64,000 bases of DNA from Narthecium ossifragum (GCA_963920575.1 OY986971.1:20388492-20452491); one strand, 5' to 3'. Shown: positions 49,401-60,480, numbered from the stretch's first letter. The notes: generated from the sequence alone by a model not told the origin. Numbers and translations are program-made.

Positions 49401-52400
49401 TCAGATCTCTGCTCTGCTCCCCCTCCCTCTTATAATCGGGCCTCCATCATTGCGGTGTCCGGCACCACTAATGTTGCCGACCGGCAATATAAAGTATCGA
49501 CCGGCACCATCGAGTGCCGGTCGGCAAGAGGACAAAAAGGGTGGTGCCAGAGCCGGGGGCAATGTCGGTGCCGCTGGCCCACCGGCTCGACATTTGTCGG
49601 CCGGCACCATCGGTGCCGGTCGGCTCGGGAATCCTTGCATGAAACAGATAGGCTGATCCTCGAAAGTTATCTCCTCGAGCATGTTGTACCCGAAAGCTAC
49701 ACGCGGAGGAGGATTTGATGAAGACTCTCCATAGCTACTATATCATCTGCTCAAAAAAGTATGATTGTTGGCTCTGAGAATCAGATGAATCATAGTGAGG
49801 ATAGCCATAAAAACCATAGCTCTGTGGATCGACGCTATGACGTGTAGGAATTGACATAGGGGACTGGTAATCTCCAAAGATATGTAATGAAGAATAGCTA
49901 TCAAAACTGTATCTCTCCTTAGAGTGGAAGGGGTGCTGATAGGACGGAAGAGTGGATGATGAACTGGCATCAGCGAGACTCTGTCTCATGTCCGAAAAAT
50001 CATACTGAGCATCTCGTTGTTGGCCGTCTTTACGCCTCCCGTACACCAAGCGCGAATCTCTCATTACATGGTGTTCGTCTTGTGTAGCATGCGTGAATCC
50101 CTACTCTGTGAAAATGAAGCCACCGCCCCTTCTCTGAGACTGTGTAGCAAGGATGCACGTGACATCTCCACCATCACTATCGGTGTTGTTGTCGTCCTTC
50201 AACTGATGCGTGCTGGCTGAAGTGGTAACCTCCCTGTCATTGGTATCCCGTGCACCTATGTCTTGTTTGGATGACTGGCTTTTCTGGGATTTTCCACCTC
50301 CACATGCCCCACTCCCATGCATAAGACGATCAAACTCTGCATCAAAGTCAGTATCACCTTGGGTCCCTGCTCGAGCAGAAGATGCAGGAATCCTAGAAGG
50401 ATTAGGAGCCCCTTGTTGCTCTGATGGAGATCTGACATTCCGTCTCATCCAAGAATCAATATCCATGTTCTGCAACCCCGCCTCCTCGATGATGTACCTA
50501 TCTGGTCGAGGTGGATCGTCTGGCTCGTCTAAGACGGGATCCCCCGTGTTTTCTGTAACTCGCACCCAATCAACTATAGGATCATCTTCTTCCCCGAAGA
50601 CGGCGGTGTCGATCACATCAAGATCCCTTGTGCCTTTCATTGTGTCCTCGGCGATGTACCTTAGTCGGAGTCTCATATTGTAATGTACATATACCAGCTT
50701 CTCCAACCAAGTGTATGACAGCATGTTCCGCACTTTTGAATGAATTAGTGTGAATGTAGACCAATTGTGTTCGCACCCACTAGATGATACAATCTGTGAT
50801 AGGATGCGAATTGCAATCCTCCTCAAATTTGGTGTTGACTCTCCGTACTGGATCCACAATTCAGCTGTAATACAATATATTTCATTAGAACCTCACTTTG
50901 GAGTTATTTGTGTACGATATTAAATCATAAGTTACAAAATCACCACTCACCGGGATAAGTAGAATATCTCCCATTTACAACCGAGGCCTCTCCGAAAGAT
51001 CCAATCCCATCTCTGAACTTCATTCCCTGATATCCATTTTTGCATATTTCACGATAAGTCTTCAAGCATTATTTCGATAATTCTTGAAGAGAAGTTGTAA
51101 TGTACAAAAAAAGAATACCTCATTTATAGCCCAATTGCATGCCGTTGCATCTTGCTCTAACCTTATAACACAATTCCGCAAAGCTCGCAAAAGGTGATCT
51201 TTGATGGCAAGATTGTAGCGGTACTGGTATGCACATCGTGACACATTAGTGCCTTCGAGCAACGCTCAATAATGTTGATGATACTCTCGCAAGCTGTTGG
51301 AGCAGCTCTTCGTATCTCCGCTTTCGCTTGTTCGATCCTTCCATATAAGTAGCCCACCTGAGCTTTCCTCTCAATATTAGCCATACGAAGAACAGTGTAA
51401 AGAGGTTCAATGGCCCTGACTGTTTCATTCACCGCCTCCCAAAATCTATTCGACAGTATCGTCTTGTATGTCTCCTTTCCATCCGTGAAGTTAAGATATC
51501 CACCAAAGTTACTCCACCCCTCGGATGCAAACATTGTTTTTAATCCAGCCATTTTCTGCTGCATAGATTTCAATGCAATAAAATGAGTGCCAAATCTTGT
51601 AGCACCAGGCCGGATGAGCTCTTCTTCGGCGTATTTTTGCATCATAGCATGCACATGAAGATGGTTTTATATGAATCGAGAGATTTGCTGGGCTTGTGCC
51701 ACTATCTTCCTTATCTTCTTCAGCTGCCCTATGTCGTGCAGCATCAAATCAATACAATATGCGGCGCAAGAGGTCCAATATAAATGCCCCCTTCTCTCCA
51801 TGAGCATCCCTCCAGCTTTTTTGAAATTTGTCATTATCGGTGACAATCTACATCATATATACAATTAAACATTATTAATTTCCTAACTCCTACGTAATGA
51901 AATTTAGCATTGGATAAATATGTGATTTTAAGTCTACCTACACGACATATCTCTCCCCAATATCGTTTATATCCTGCTCCATGAGACGACAAATGTAGTT
52001 TGCATCATGGAATTCACCGAAGGCATTGATAGATTTGTGGAACACCACCTTTCTATTGCAGTAACAGAGAAACTTGATTATGGACATTCTCATTGGTCCT
52101 GTCCAACTATCGCACATTAGTGTAACTCCATATCTATCCTATTGTTTCTTGAAGCCACTGATATATTCTCGCATTTCGACGACCTCCTCATCTAGATACT
52201 TGTCGGCTATTTCTTTATGTGTGGGAGGCTCAATCTCAAACCCATGCTTTTGTATAGTGCTTATCATGGACCGAAAGAATGTGTTAGCTGCAAAACAAAG
52301 GAGGAATGCGAGAGAAATGAAACCAACGGGCTATGCTGCGATCGATTTCCCTCTTCTTGTCCCCCTTCCAATCGTTGATTCGTCGTTGCATGGAGTCCTG

Positions 52401-55400
52401 GCTCGGGTATGCATTAGGATCCATGTCCCTAATATCAACTAGTCTCTTGTTCCCTCCACCTCTTTTCATTGATCCAAACCTACCGAATATCGATGAGCCT
52501 TTACTTTGCTTCCGAGGAGGCGAATGACCTGAGCCAGTGGCACCATGGGCTCAAGAACCGGTCTTATATGTTCCAGATCTGAAATGTGTTGTCTCTGAAC
52601 CTCCTCCGCCTCCCACTGTTCCTGGAGGGATGCCTCGATTCCAGCGCGCAACAGTGGATCATCCTCGTACGGATCCCGAACCGAGTATTCAATCGCTTGT
52701 CTGTATATGTCCGCCCTCATGTTCTTCATAGCTTTTTTCGCCTCCTTTACCCTATCAAGTTCGGCTCTCAAGCTTCCCTTAACCTCTTGGATCACTTTTG
52801 AACATTTTGCCACGTTCGAGTTATTACCGACTATATGCGCCTTCAGCCGGCTGACACCACCTCCTTTGCCTACGATGCCACAATATTTACATACCCATCC
52901 AAATCTTGTTCCGAGAAGAGGAACCCATACTACCACCCAATATCCTCTTCATGTGGTTTCGAACCCATTCTACTGAAATAATATAATATATTAATACTCC
53001 AGTTTAATACTCAAACTTAGTGCAGGTGGTGGATGGTTTATATTATAGGCAAAAATTAGTTCAATACCCTGTAGTTTCCAAGTTTTGCAGTTTAGTACCA
53101 CGAAGTTTCAAAATTATCAGAAAATACTCCAAGTTACATTAGTAGTGCAGTATAAACCATCATTCGACGCCATTTCTACATTTTAACGGCAAACCAGCCA
53201 CTGTGCTCAATTTTGACTGGTATTCGTCTATTTTGACTGGTTCGCTGACGTGGGGAAGTGAGAGAGAGACACATGAGGGGGAGAGAGAGCACCTGTCGGA
53301 GATGGATATTCGGCGTCCAACGGAGCCGTGGTGGCTTAGATTTGGCGTCCCCCAATCTCCCACCGAGGTCTCCATCCTCATCGCCTCATGCAACATGTTC
53401 TCCCCCACACCCTCCCTCACGTCCCTCCTCGTCCAGCACCTCCGCCTCCGGTCTAACATCAAGACCTTCAACCTCTCCAGCATGGGGTGCATCGCTGGCA
53501 TCATAGATCTCGAGGAGCTCGCAACTCGTCACCGCCGGCAGCCCCAAGACGACACGGACCTCGTGGAGGGCGCCGACCTCGCCGTTCCCACAATCACGTC
53601 ACGGTTTGGGAGCTCGGGGTTGGTGGAGAGGTCATCGGGGTGGTGATCGGCTGGCGTAGTTGGTAGCGAGCAGGGCCGTGGGGTCTTGCAGGTAGCAAGC
53701 TCTCTCCTCCCCTCTCTTTCTTTCCCTCCTCCCTCTTCCTCTGTTTCTCTCTCTCCTTCCTCTATTTCTCTTCCTCTGTTTCTCTCCTCTCCAAGTCCGG
53801 CATCCCCTCCTCCGAGGTCTCCATCCTCATCGTCGCCTGCAGCATGTTCTCCTCCCCCACCCCCTCCCTCACGTCCCTCCTCGTCAAGAACCTCTGCCTC
53901 CAGTCTAACATAAAGACCTTCAACCTCTCTAGCATGGGGTGCAGCGCCGACGTCATGGCCATGGACCTCGCCGCACACCTCCTCCGCCGCCGCATCGGCT
54001 ACGCCTTCGTTGTTGTCACCGAGAACACCATCCTCAACTGGTACTTCGGCGACTACGGCCACATGCTCGTCACCAACTGTATATTCCGCATCAGCACCGC
54101 CGCCGCATTGGTCACCAACGACTCGTCTCCCCGTCACGCCGCCAAGATGGAGCTCATGCGCACCCTCCACACACACCACGGGGCCGACGACACCGTCTAC
54201 AATGTCGCGATCCAAACCGAGGACGAGGAGGGTAACATCGGCGTGGCCCTCACAGCCTCAGGCTTCTTGGCGATCCAGTGGTGCCAGAGAGAGACGAGGG
54301 CATCCTTCGGGTCTCTGCAAACTAGACGAGTCTACAGCCGGGCTCGTCGACGACGGAGGGGAGGCCGGCGGTGGAGGCCGGCGACAAGCGAGAGGGAGAG
54401 TGCCAAGAAGGTGGCGGAGGTGCTGACGCTCGTGGTGCCGGTGGTCACGTGAAGGTCACGTGACTTGATTACCGCCACCCTATGTCACACCGTCAGCTTG
54501 TTAGATCCAAAATGATCGGTATAGTAACATGGAGTATTTTTTGATAATTTTGAAATTTCGTGGTACTAAACTGCAAAACTTAAAAACTTCAGGGTATTGA
54601 ACTACTTTTTGACCTATGTTATAACAAGGATCATTAAAATATAAATAAATTAACAATGATCATTAAAATATAAATACATGAAGTAATTAACAAGATCCTT
54701 GTTATAAAGTAACAATGATCATTACCAATAACATATAAATAAACTAATAAATCCACTTATCCACCTACATGTCTTTATAAGTGTCGTCGATGGGTTTAAG
54801 TTCCAAACCCTCGTGGCCTCGCCCCTTCTCGCTCAACGTCGGGTGGTCCAGAGGCCTTCTCGCTCGATGCCGGGTGGTCCAGAACGCCGCGGTTGAGAGG
54901 AGATCACGACAGTGGAGGCACCGTGGAGGAGATCTTGGTGGAGAGGTGAGGAGGAGATCGCGGTGGAGGAGATCGTAGTGGAGAGGAGATCGCAGCCTCG
55001 CCCCTTCTCGCTCGACGCCCCTTCCCGCTCGACGCCGGGTGGTCCAAGACGCATCGATTCCGCGGTGGAGAGGAGATCGCGGCGGTGGAGGCGCCGTGGA
55101 GATCTTGGTGGAGAGGTGAGGATGAGATCGCGGTAGAGAGGAGATCACGGCAGAGGCGGTGGAGGACATCGCGGTGGATCAGGAGATGGCAGCGATCCAG
55201 GTAAGTCTCCTTCCTCAGTTTCCCCTCTCCCCTCTGAGTCCTCTCCACTTCTCTCCTCTCTGTTTTTACCATTTTCCCCTTTCCTCTCTTCTTCTTTACA
55301 TCGCTGGCTGCTTCCCCCTCTTTTACCTCTCTTCTCTCTCTTATAATTCAACCTCAATTATTGAATTGGTAGTTGCCAAACATCTTGCCGACCATCACTA

Positions 55401-58400
55401 CCCTGTTGCCGACCGGCAATAGCGGGTATCGACCAGCACCGTCGGGTGCCGGTCGATAAATGTGCAATGTTGGTGGTGCCAGAGTCGGGGGCAAAGCTAG
55501 TGTCGTTGGCCCACCGGCTCGATACTTGTCGGCTTTGGTGTCGATCGGCTCGGGAATCCTTGGTAACAAGCATGATGGCCAGATCCATCAATGGAATTTA
55601 TCTACACACAGTATCAACTTCTGTTCATCAAATGGAGTGTTACTATAGCTGTTGGTAGTACTCATACTTTTGATTTTGACTGCTCTAGACAATGAGATAA
55701 TCTATAGCATTGTCCTTTACATACTAGCTAGAAACCCTACGAAGTTGCTCACTTCATGACTTTGCCTCATCATTCTCGCACAAGAAATAAATGATGAGAG
55801 CAACATGTGGTCCTTCATTGTTAGCATTTTATTATCTCCATTTTTCTAGGTTGGCAAATGGAGATATTCCAGAAAGATCTCCTTGATGGCTTCACTCAAC
55901 TAAACTATCTCTACATTGAAGCACATGTTCGAAGCTGCCTTTCACCTCATGTCTCAAATCACAAACAGCTTGGTCTCGCTTCCATCGACCAATGGATGAG
56001 ATGCATACACCAACACTTTGCTCTCCAAACTGTTCTACAGCTGATTGAGGAGCTCATAGAAGATATAAGGCAACGCGGAAGGCCAGACAAGAGTACTATA
56101 AGCCTAACCTAATTTTTAGGCAGTACAAGGTCCATACTAACATAAAGCAACCTTTCAAGTTCAAGCACAATATGACTGGAATTCCTATTTAGGGAGTAAA
56201 TTACACAGCAAAGAAAGAAGGAACCTGTCTATATCTGTTTTCAGATAAAACTAGAGGTAACAAAGCTGCAGTATGATATGCACATAAAGCTCACATTTAT
56301 GCTTGTAAACTGTAAGTACCTGGATCCCCAACAAGAAGCAGGTGAGATTCTCCTCGAATCTTCGTGCCAGATGCATCAGCATGTTGCACACCTCCGATCA
56401 GTGTTAGAGCAACTGAAATGAGATTTAAGGCCTGTCTTAAAAAATCTTATCAAGACTAGCAACAAAGATTATGTAGAAGTGCATGGGTCTGTCTATGGCC
56501 CATGGGGGTGCGGAGGAAAGATGTGAATTATGAGGTCACTAATTAACAAAAGAAAAACTGGCACACTTTAAAGGCTGCGTTCAGACATAACAAACATGAT
56601 ACACTTTCTATCCATTGGTAGAGTTACCTGATTATTTTGTACCTGCGAGTTTCACTGTGAAAAGCCCAAAAATCTGAGGACAAATTCCTTGCAGAATGGC
56701 ATTTCTTCCTGCAATGCCCTTGGACAAATGAAATGAAGAGATATATATTAAATTCTGAAAGCCTAAAATGCTCTGTACTGATGAAATCCATATATTGGAA
56801 AACTTATAGTGCCAAGCAAGTATGATGAGGAAAGGACAAATTGTAGCGTTGTGAGAATAAAGGCTGGAAAATCAAAGAGAGCATGAGCTACATATGTGAG
56901 ATACAATTCATCATTTCAATGTTCTCTTGAAGTTGAAAAAGCAGTTTGCATTTCAAAGAAAGAATAATCAGAATATACATAACAGTTTGATGCAAATATG
57001 TGCAATGATAAGAAACCTTAACAGTGATGGGTCTTGATACTCGAAACATCATAAAAACATACAAAGGAGTTTCAAATTGATATATAACAAGTCCAACATA
57101 GGTCAAGGAAAAGGAGTACCTTTCAATGGACTATCCTTAAACTCATCCCAGAACTGCTCAAATTTTTTTGTAACATCAGTGGGGACATCAATATCTGACT
57201 TTAATTCATTTGTTCTCCTGAGAACAATTGAACTGCCATTTATATCCAAAGAAAGAAAGGTATACAGAGGACACAAAATTTCATACACGTCCATGAAAGC
57301 ATGATATTTCATTGAAATCAACGAAGATGCAGCATAATCAGTAAAACGTAGATTTGCAAGAGGTTAGAATAAAGGAGAATGAGGTGGGATCACCCAGACT
57401 GAACTAAGTTAGAATTATAGATGGTAAAGGTACTTCGACCTACCTCACATGATTAGCAATTAGCATAGGATCAAGGTCGCACCGGACATCCTTCAAATCT
57501 GAGGACCATCTGGCTGATAAAACTCCAGTGACTATGGCGTCATCTGGATAAAGGTTAAATAATGGGACATTACAAAAATCATTCCAAAGATAAAGGTTAA
57601 ATAATGTTGTACCTTAACGTATATAAATAATCACAAGAAAAGACGATAAAAGTCTGAATGACTAAGTCAGTAAGAATAATAAGTCTTCGTGTTCCAGTTC
57701 AGACTAGCGGTGAAAATTTGAAGCTGAAAATAATAACATGTTTGAATATTTCACTGTGAAAACTGAATCCGAAGCTTGAAATCCAACGATGGACCTTTCA
57801 AGGGGGTGTGTAAGTGTGTAACAAGCCATCAGATAACACCAAACTAGAAGGGAAACAATAAGCAGACAAAGGACCTCATCCAATAGTGTTGATGAGATCC
57901 AGGTAATGACTTGAAACCTCATTAAACATCCACATCATTTAACTACAAACAAACAGAAGATATAGATCTTAAGGTAGATGAAGTGTGCATATGTCCAACG
58001 ACATACATAATGGTTAATAAAACTTCAATAGTTTAGCCAATTAAAGCACCTGGAATTGACAAAGATTTGGAGCATTGTACAATAAACAATCTGTTTGAGA
58101 TGCAGAGTGCAATATTTTTAGCACAAAGAAGTTTGTGAGAAAAAATGAACTGCAGGAGATGCAGTACCTCCGGCCTTGACCACATCAACAAGGTCATCCA
58201 TCAGAACAATTGGAATTGACCGAGGTATTGATCCAACTCCCAGAACTTGTGCACTCTCCTGTAGCTTGATTTCTTGGTAATCATGGCATATGATACTATC
58301 AGGTATAAACTGAAAACTTGTCCCCTCACAAGTTTTAGAACCCTGCAACAGAAACTAGCATGTTCTGGTCAAGTCTTATCAAATGGCTACAAAATTTAAC

Positions 58401-59853
58401 ATAATTCAATCAGAGAAGGAAGAATAAATTATCAGAAGAAGTTTGCTCAAGCAAGGTTAAACTGCCATTTCTAACAAAAAGGATCTGTCATCAGAGGTAT
58501 GAAAACACATAGAAATTGACAACATTAAGCAGAAAGCCACGGACAAAGTTTAATAGAAAGAAAAGGATAAGATTTCAGCATGGCATTGGTTGACGAGAAA
58601 GACTACACCTTCAATGGGCAGGAACTAGGGAGTCTTATAGCATTTCGTGCTTCCAGCTCTGGATGAACCTTGAACCTAAAGACAAATGGCATGACAAAAG
58701 AAGATAAAGAAAAAGAAAGAGAAAAAAGAACAGAAATTTTTTTATGTATCATTTACTCTTTTGATGCAGGTCAACTTCATGAATTGTTATGGCCTAAAGA
58801 TAACTTAGTGATAATTGTGAAAATTAGTACAACAGCGGGAACAAATAATGATCATATTCAAGCATCATAGGGAAATACCTGCCCAATGGAAATAGGAAAT
58901 TTTCTACTTGACATCATAAATCCAATTGGACTGTCTATACTACATTCACCACACGGCAAAGATGACTGACAGGCAGATCTTTCAGCTTGTTATATAGCTA
59001 TATACCATTCCCTTTGCTTTCAAAAAAAAAAAAAACTTAAGAAGAACTAGGAAAACAAAAAAAAAAGCAAGCAGATATGTAGGATCCCACCTGTACTTGC
59101 ACTTCCGGCACTCATACTCCCTCTCCCCCTCGATCATCTTAACCGATCCCGATCTTATAACCGTCCCCTTGAGCGTGAGCAGCATCCCCCGGTGCCGCAC
59201 CCTCACCCTCCCAATGCTCGGAAACGTCTCTGACCACACAATACCACAAGACACCATCATCTCCATCAAACAAACCAGCCCCAAAATGTAGCACATTCAA
59301 AAACAAGAGAACCGAGCAAGCTCACCGGGACACTCTAGCGGCGACCCGGCCACGTCAACGCGTACGTGCACGAACTCCTTCACGCTCGCGCCCTTCTCGA
59401 TGAGATCGGCAGATCCCTCGAGAACAATGCCCTAGAAATCGAATCTAAACATGAGGAAAACTAACGGATATCGACATATAGAGTGAGGGTGAGAGTGAAG
59501 AGAGAGAGTTGTACCTGGGAGAGGCGAGCTGCGCGGTCGAGGAGCGGGAGAAGGGAGGGATCAGAGAAGAGGAGGTGGGCGAGTGCAGGATCGAACTCCA
59601 TGAGCTCCGCGAAACTGAGAGAAAAGAGAGAGAGACGCATTAGAATAGTACCAGAAAGAGAGCTTTAGAGAGAGAGGACGCGATGGGGCACAAGAGGTAC
59701 GAACGAGATGGGGAGGGGATAGTGGAGGATGGGATCGGAGCAGAGCAAAAGAGAGCGTAGATGAGAGGAGTGGTGCTGGATGAGGAAGCGGGCGAAGGAG
59801 TGGAGATGATCGCCGCCTCCGCTGGCGGAGCCGCACGGCCGCGACGCCGCCAT
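31477..59853 (-). CDS. MCM9: MCM9, minichromosome maintenance helicase-like protein (20 exons)
   Basis: Nuclear MCM-family AAA+ ATPase; MCM8/MCM9 act in homologous-recombination repair. Exons: 59853-59705, 59614-59515, 59431-59326, 59229-59091, 58675-58609, 58342-58168, 57543-57444, 57217-57120, 56708-56643, 56412-56320, 43775-43659, 42038-41966, 41521-41455, 34657-34576, 33555-33434, 33286-33216, 32315-32206, 32117-32070, 31992-31840, 31535-31477. All introns are GT-AG and the exons join in frame to 664 residues, close to other plant MCM9 proteins. Motifs: zinc finger Cys159/162/184/192; Walker A GDPGTGKS (362-369); Walker B LCCIDEFD (Asp424-Glu425); arginine finger LLSRFD (Arg492); C-terminal [20 protein letters not shown]. 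Intron 10 (12.5 kb) splits Gly365 of Walker A and holds the hAT nest; intron 13 (6.8 kb) holds a copia element. No exon is damaged. An E2F-like site lies just upstream. Confidence 0.95.
34095..34502. mobile_element. Short non-autonomous hAT element in MCM9 intron 14
   Basis: 408 bp, ends CAAGGATTGTCGTA...TACGGCAATCCCTG, flanked by a perfect 8-bp target duplication ATTAGGAC (34087-34094 and 34503-34510). Same terminal family as 44188-55562. It has no coding capacity. Confidence 0.85.
34983..35564 (+). repeat. 5' LTR of the copia element
   Basis: 582 bp, TGTTGAAG...CACCAACA. TATAAATA at 35187-35194 is the likely promoter. Upstream of it are short inverted words built on CATGAA/TTCATG (35030-35160). 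Confidence 0.95.
35567..35581 (+). promoter_or_regulatory. Unusual primer-binding position, complementary to the element's own LTR
   Basis: Two bases after the 5' LTR, where a tRNA primer site such as TGGTATCAGAGC is expected, stands CTTAAGACGATATTT. It is the exact reverse complement of 35446-35460 in the 5' LTR (and of the same place in the 3' LTR). The gag ATG follows at 35587. Confidence 0.6.
35587..39328 (+). pseudogene. copia gag-pol polyprotein, broken
   Basis: Starts at 35587 ([19 protein letters not shown], gag). It continues with the UBN2-type gag, zinc knuckle [14 protein letters not shown] (36341-36382), protease site WIDSGAT (36480), then a gap where protease and the pre-integrase region are partly lost. 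Next come the integrase ([39 protein letters not shown]), the reverse transcriptase ([29 protein letters not shown]) and RNase H ([21 protein letters not shown]; ending [11 protein letters not shown]). Stops or shifts are seen within gag (after GTSFRR), at 36304, near 37790, near 38205 and at 38627. The breaks are described only. Confidence 0.9.
39897..40478 (+). repeat. 3' LTR of the copia element
   Basis: 582 bp, TGTTAAAG...CACCAACA; TATAAATA at 40102-40109. Nearly identical to the 5' LTR. Confidence 0.95.
42933..43147. repeat. Recent tandem duplication (115 bp) in MCM9 intron 11
   Basis: CCCTAGTTCATTACCTCAGA through AGGAGTAATGCCACATT occurs at 42933 and again at 43048, with only about two differences over 100 bases. 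Confidence 0.9.
44934..48446 (-). pseudogene. hAT transposase of the inner element, one internal stop
   Basis: Four exons, 48446-47415, 47324-46566, 46507-46399 and 46315-44934, join in frame to 1094 codons. In order: BED-type zinc finger (WVCKYC...RLKAHIAG...C, Cys27/Cys30/His45/Cys56); DUF659/hAT core with [15 protein letters not shown] and IVTDNGANF (Asp348); [15 protein letters not shown]; and the hAT dimerisation domain ([19 protein letters not shown], about 664-683). A Ser/Gln/Asp-rich tail of roughly 390 residues follows and ends EDQYSWWRA. Codon 601 (46498-46496) is TAA; the outer copy has GAA there, so a single base change kills this copy unless exon 3 is spliced differently. All else looks intact. 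Confidence 0.85.
49021..49158. repeat. Short tandem repeat in the hAT right end
   Basis: Five to six copies of GACGCCGTTCCTCTTCCTCG with small length changes, upstream of the inner transposase ATG. The frames reading through it in both directions are low-complexity and not genes. Confidence 0.8.
49638..52968 (-). pseudogene. hAT transposase of the outer element, disrupted
   Basis: Begins at 52968 ([12 protein letters not shown]) and follows the inner copy through the BED finger (WVCKYCGIV), the DUF659 core and the dimerisation region ([19 protein letters not shown]). The coding sequence is cut at 49638 by the inner element and resumes at 44613-44473 ([18 protein letters not shown]... to WWRA). 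It has a stop right after DIGW, a frame change soon after, and a lost segment near 51240, where the inner copy reads [17 protein letters not shown]. It keeps GAA where the inner copy has a stop. Confidence 0.85.
53344..53526 (+). pseudogene. 3-ketoacyl-CoA synthase fragment, copy 1 (in Pack-MULE)
   Basis: Reads [20 protein letters not shown]...[20 protein letters not shown], the stretch just before and around the catalytic Cys of plant KCS/FAE1 enzymes (very-long-chain fatty acid elongation at the ER). It stops at that region and is followed by unrelated sequence and a pyrimidine-rich, intron-like stretch (53690-53790). Confidence 0.8.
53808..54285 (+). pseudogene. 3-ketoacyl-CoA synthase fragment, copy 2 (in Pack-MULE)
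   Basis: Repeats the copy 1 region ([20 protein letters not shown]...[11 protein letters not shown]) and continues through [36 protein letters not shown] and [11 protein letters not shown] to about [11 protein letters not shown]. It thus keeps the catalytic Cys but lacks the C-terminal part with the essential His and Asn, and all of the N-terminal membrane region. Open for about 200 codons from 53844, so a chimeric peptide could be made if transcribed. A captured fragment, not a working enzyme. Confidence 0.88.
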
Positions 59854-59883
59854 GGAAAGAGAGAGGTGGGTGGGGTGTTTTGG

Positions 59884-59891
59884 GCGGGAAT
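59884..59891 (-). promoter_or_regulatory. E2F-like site upstream of MCM9
   Basis: ATTCCCGC on the minus strand, fitting the plant E2F consensus WTTSSCSS, 31 bases upstream of the MCM9 ATG. E2F control is established for plant MCM genes; here it rests on one 8-base match. Confidence 0.5.
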
Positions 59892-60004
59892 GGAGTGGGC
59901 GATGTATGGTTGGATAATTTTGCGTGTTGATGGTCATGGCTTTAATGGATTTAATCGGTGGTGATAAAGATCGGATGTATTAGGATCGAAAAAGATTTGT
60001 ATAC

Positions 60005-60330
60005 TGGGATGTACTCATTTACACAAATACTTGTCGTTGAATTGAATTGACACACATCCTAATCGGTTAATTAATTCATCGATTAATTAAGCTGATTCGA
60101 TGACATGTGTAATATACATGTTCTGATTCATGTTCATAAATCATAACTCATTTGAGTTTGGATCTCAAACGGATTGGTTTGTATGCATCCGCAACTCTAC
60201 TAATGGATGCGGATGCAACGGGTCGGATTCAAATCGGACGGCCTATCATCGATTGGAAAATGTTTCTCACACCGGCTGAGTGGATCGGTGTGTTACACCG
60301 ATCCGATGTGGCAGAGTAAAATTGTAAATT
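60005..60330. repeat. Hairpin-rich MITE-like relic
   Basis: Shares GACATGTGTAATATACATGT and TTTACACAAAT words with the elements at 23528 and 30104. It has TTAATTAATTCATCGATTAA-type pairs and ends with ATCGGTGTGTTACACCGAT (60278-60303). The limits are uncertain. Confidence 0.4.
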
Positions 60331-60480
60331 TCGCATCCTAGGTGGCATGAAGCTTAAAATGGCCTATGGAGAACTCTACCCCTCTCTCGGCTCTTCCTTC
60401 ACCCGACTCCCGAGAGAGAGATCACTCCCGATCTCCTCCTCATCGATCTCAAACCATACTCTTCCGATCTCACTGGTAGT

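Larger units (their letters stand above)
44622..49637 (-). mobile_element. Inner hAT transposon nested in the outer one
   Basis: 5016 bp with the same termini and its own perfect 8-bp duplication CATGAAAC (44614-44621 and 49638-49645). It sits inside the last transposase exon of the outer copy. The empty site is preserved in the inner copy itself: GGTCCATGAAACGGATAGG at about 45071-45089 matches the joined outer flanks. Its left end has five GGCACGGTCC-type 10-bp repeats (44684-44731), where the outer copy has about one. Near the right end is a GACGCCGTTCCTCTTCCTC repeat (49021-49158). Confidence 0.95.
53048..54614 (+). mobile_element. Pack-MULE inside the outer hAT
   Basis: Terminal inverted repeats of about 80 bp: the left begins GGCAAAAATTAGTTCAATAC and the right end, read inward, GGTCAAAAAGTAGTTCAATA. 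Both continue through TTTTGCAGTTTAGTACCACG to AATACTCCA. Flanks are TATATTATA (53039-53047) and TATGTTATA (54615-54623), a 9-bp duplication with one mismatch, as expected for MULEs. The interior is GC-rich host gene sequence and not transposase. Confidence 0.92.
44188..55562 (-). mobile_element. Outer hAT transposon, interrupted by two later insertions
   Basis: Terminal inverted repeats are CAAGGATTGCCGTGCCG (left) and, read inward from the right, CAAGGATTCCCGAGCCG (15 of 17 identical). The element is flanked by a perfect 8-bp duplication GTAACAAG (44180-44187 and 55563-55570). It spans 11.4 kb, but 5.0 kb of this is a second hAT (44622-49637) and 1.6 kb a Pack-MULE (53048-54614), so the original element was about 4.8 kb. 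Its transposase runs on the minus strand and is a pseudogene. The right end is GC-rich (54780-55200), resembling the promoter side of the inner copy. It lies in MCM9 intron 10, same strand as the gene. Confidence 0.93.

Noticed and set aside
49162..49656. 164-codon open frame in the hAT right end
   Set aside because: GC-rich terminal sequence of the inner hAT read on the wrong strand; it includes the terminal repeat and crosses the insertion border.
53529..54215. 228-codon minus-strand frame over the Pack-MULE
   Set aside because: Antisense shadow of the 3-ketoacyl-CoA synthase fragment; Gly/Glu/Val-rich composition caused by high GC.
55858..56112. 84-codon plus-strand frame in MCM9 intron 10
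   Set aside because: No recognised motif, antisense to the gene, and length within chance for AT-balanced intron DNA.
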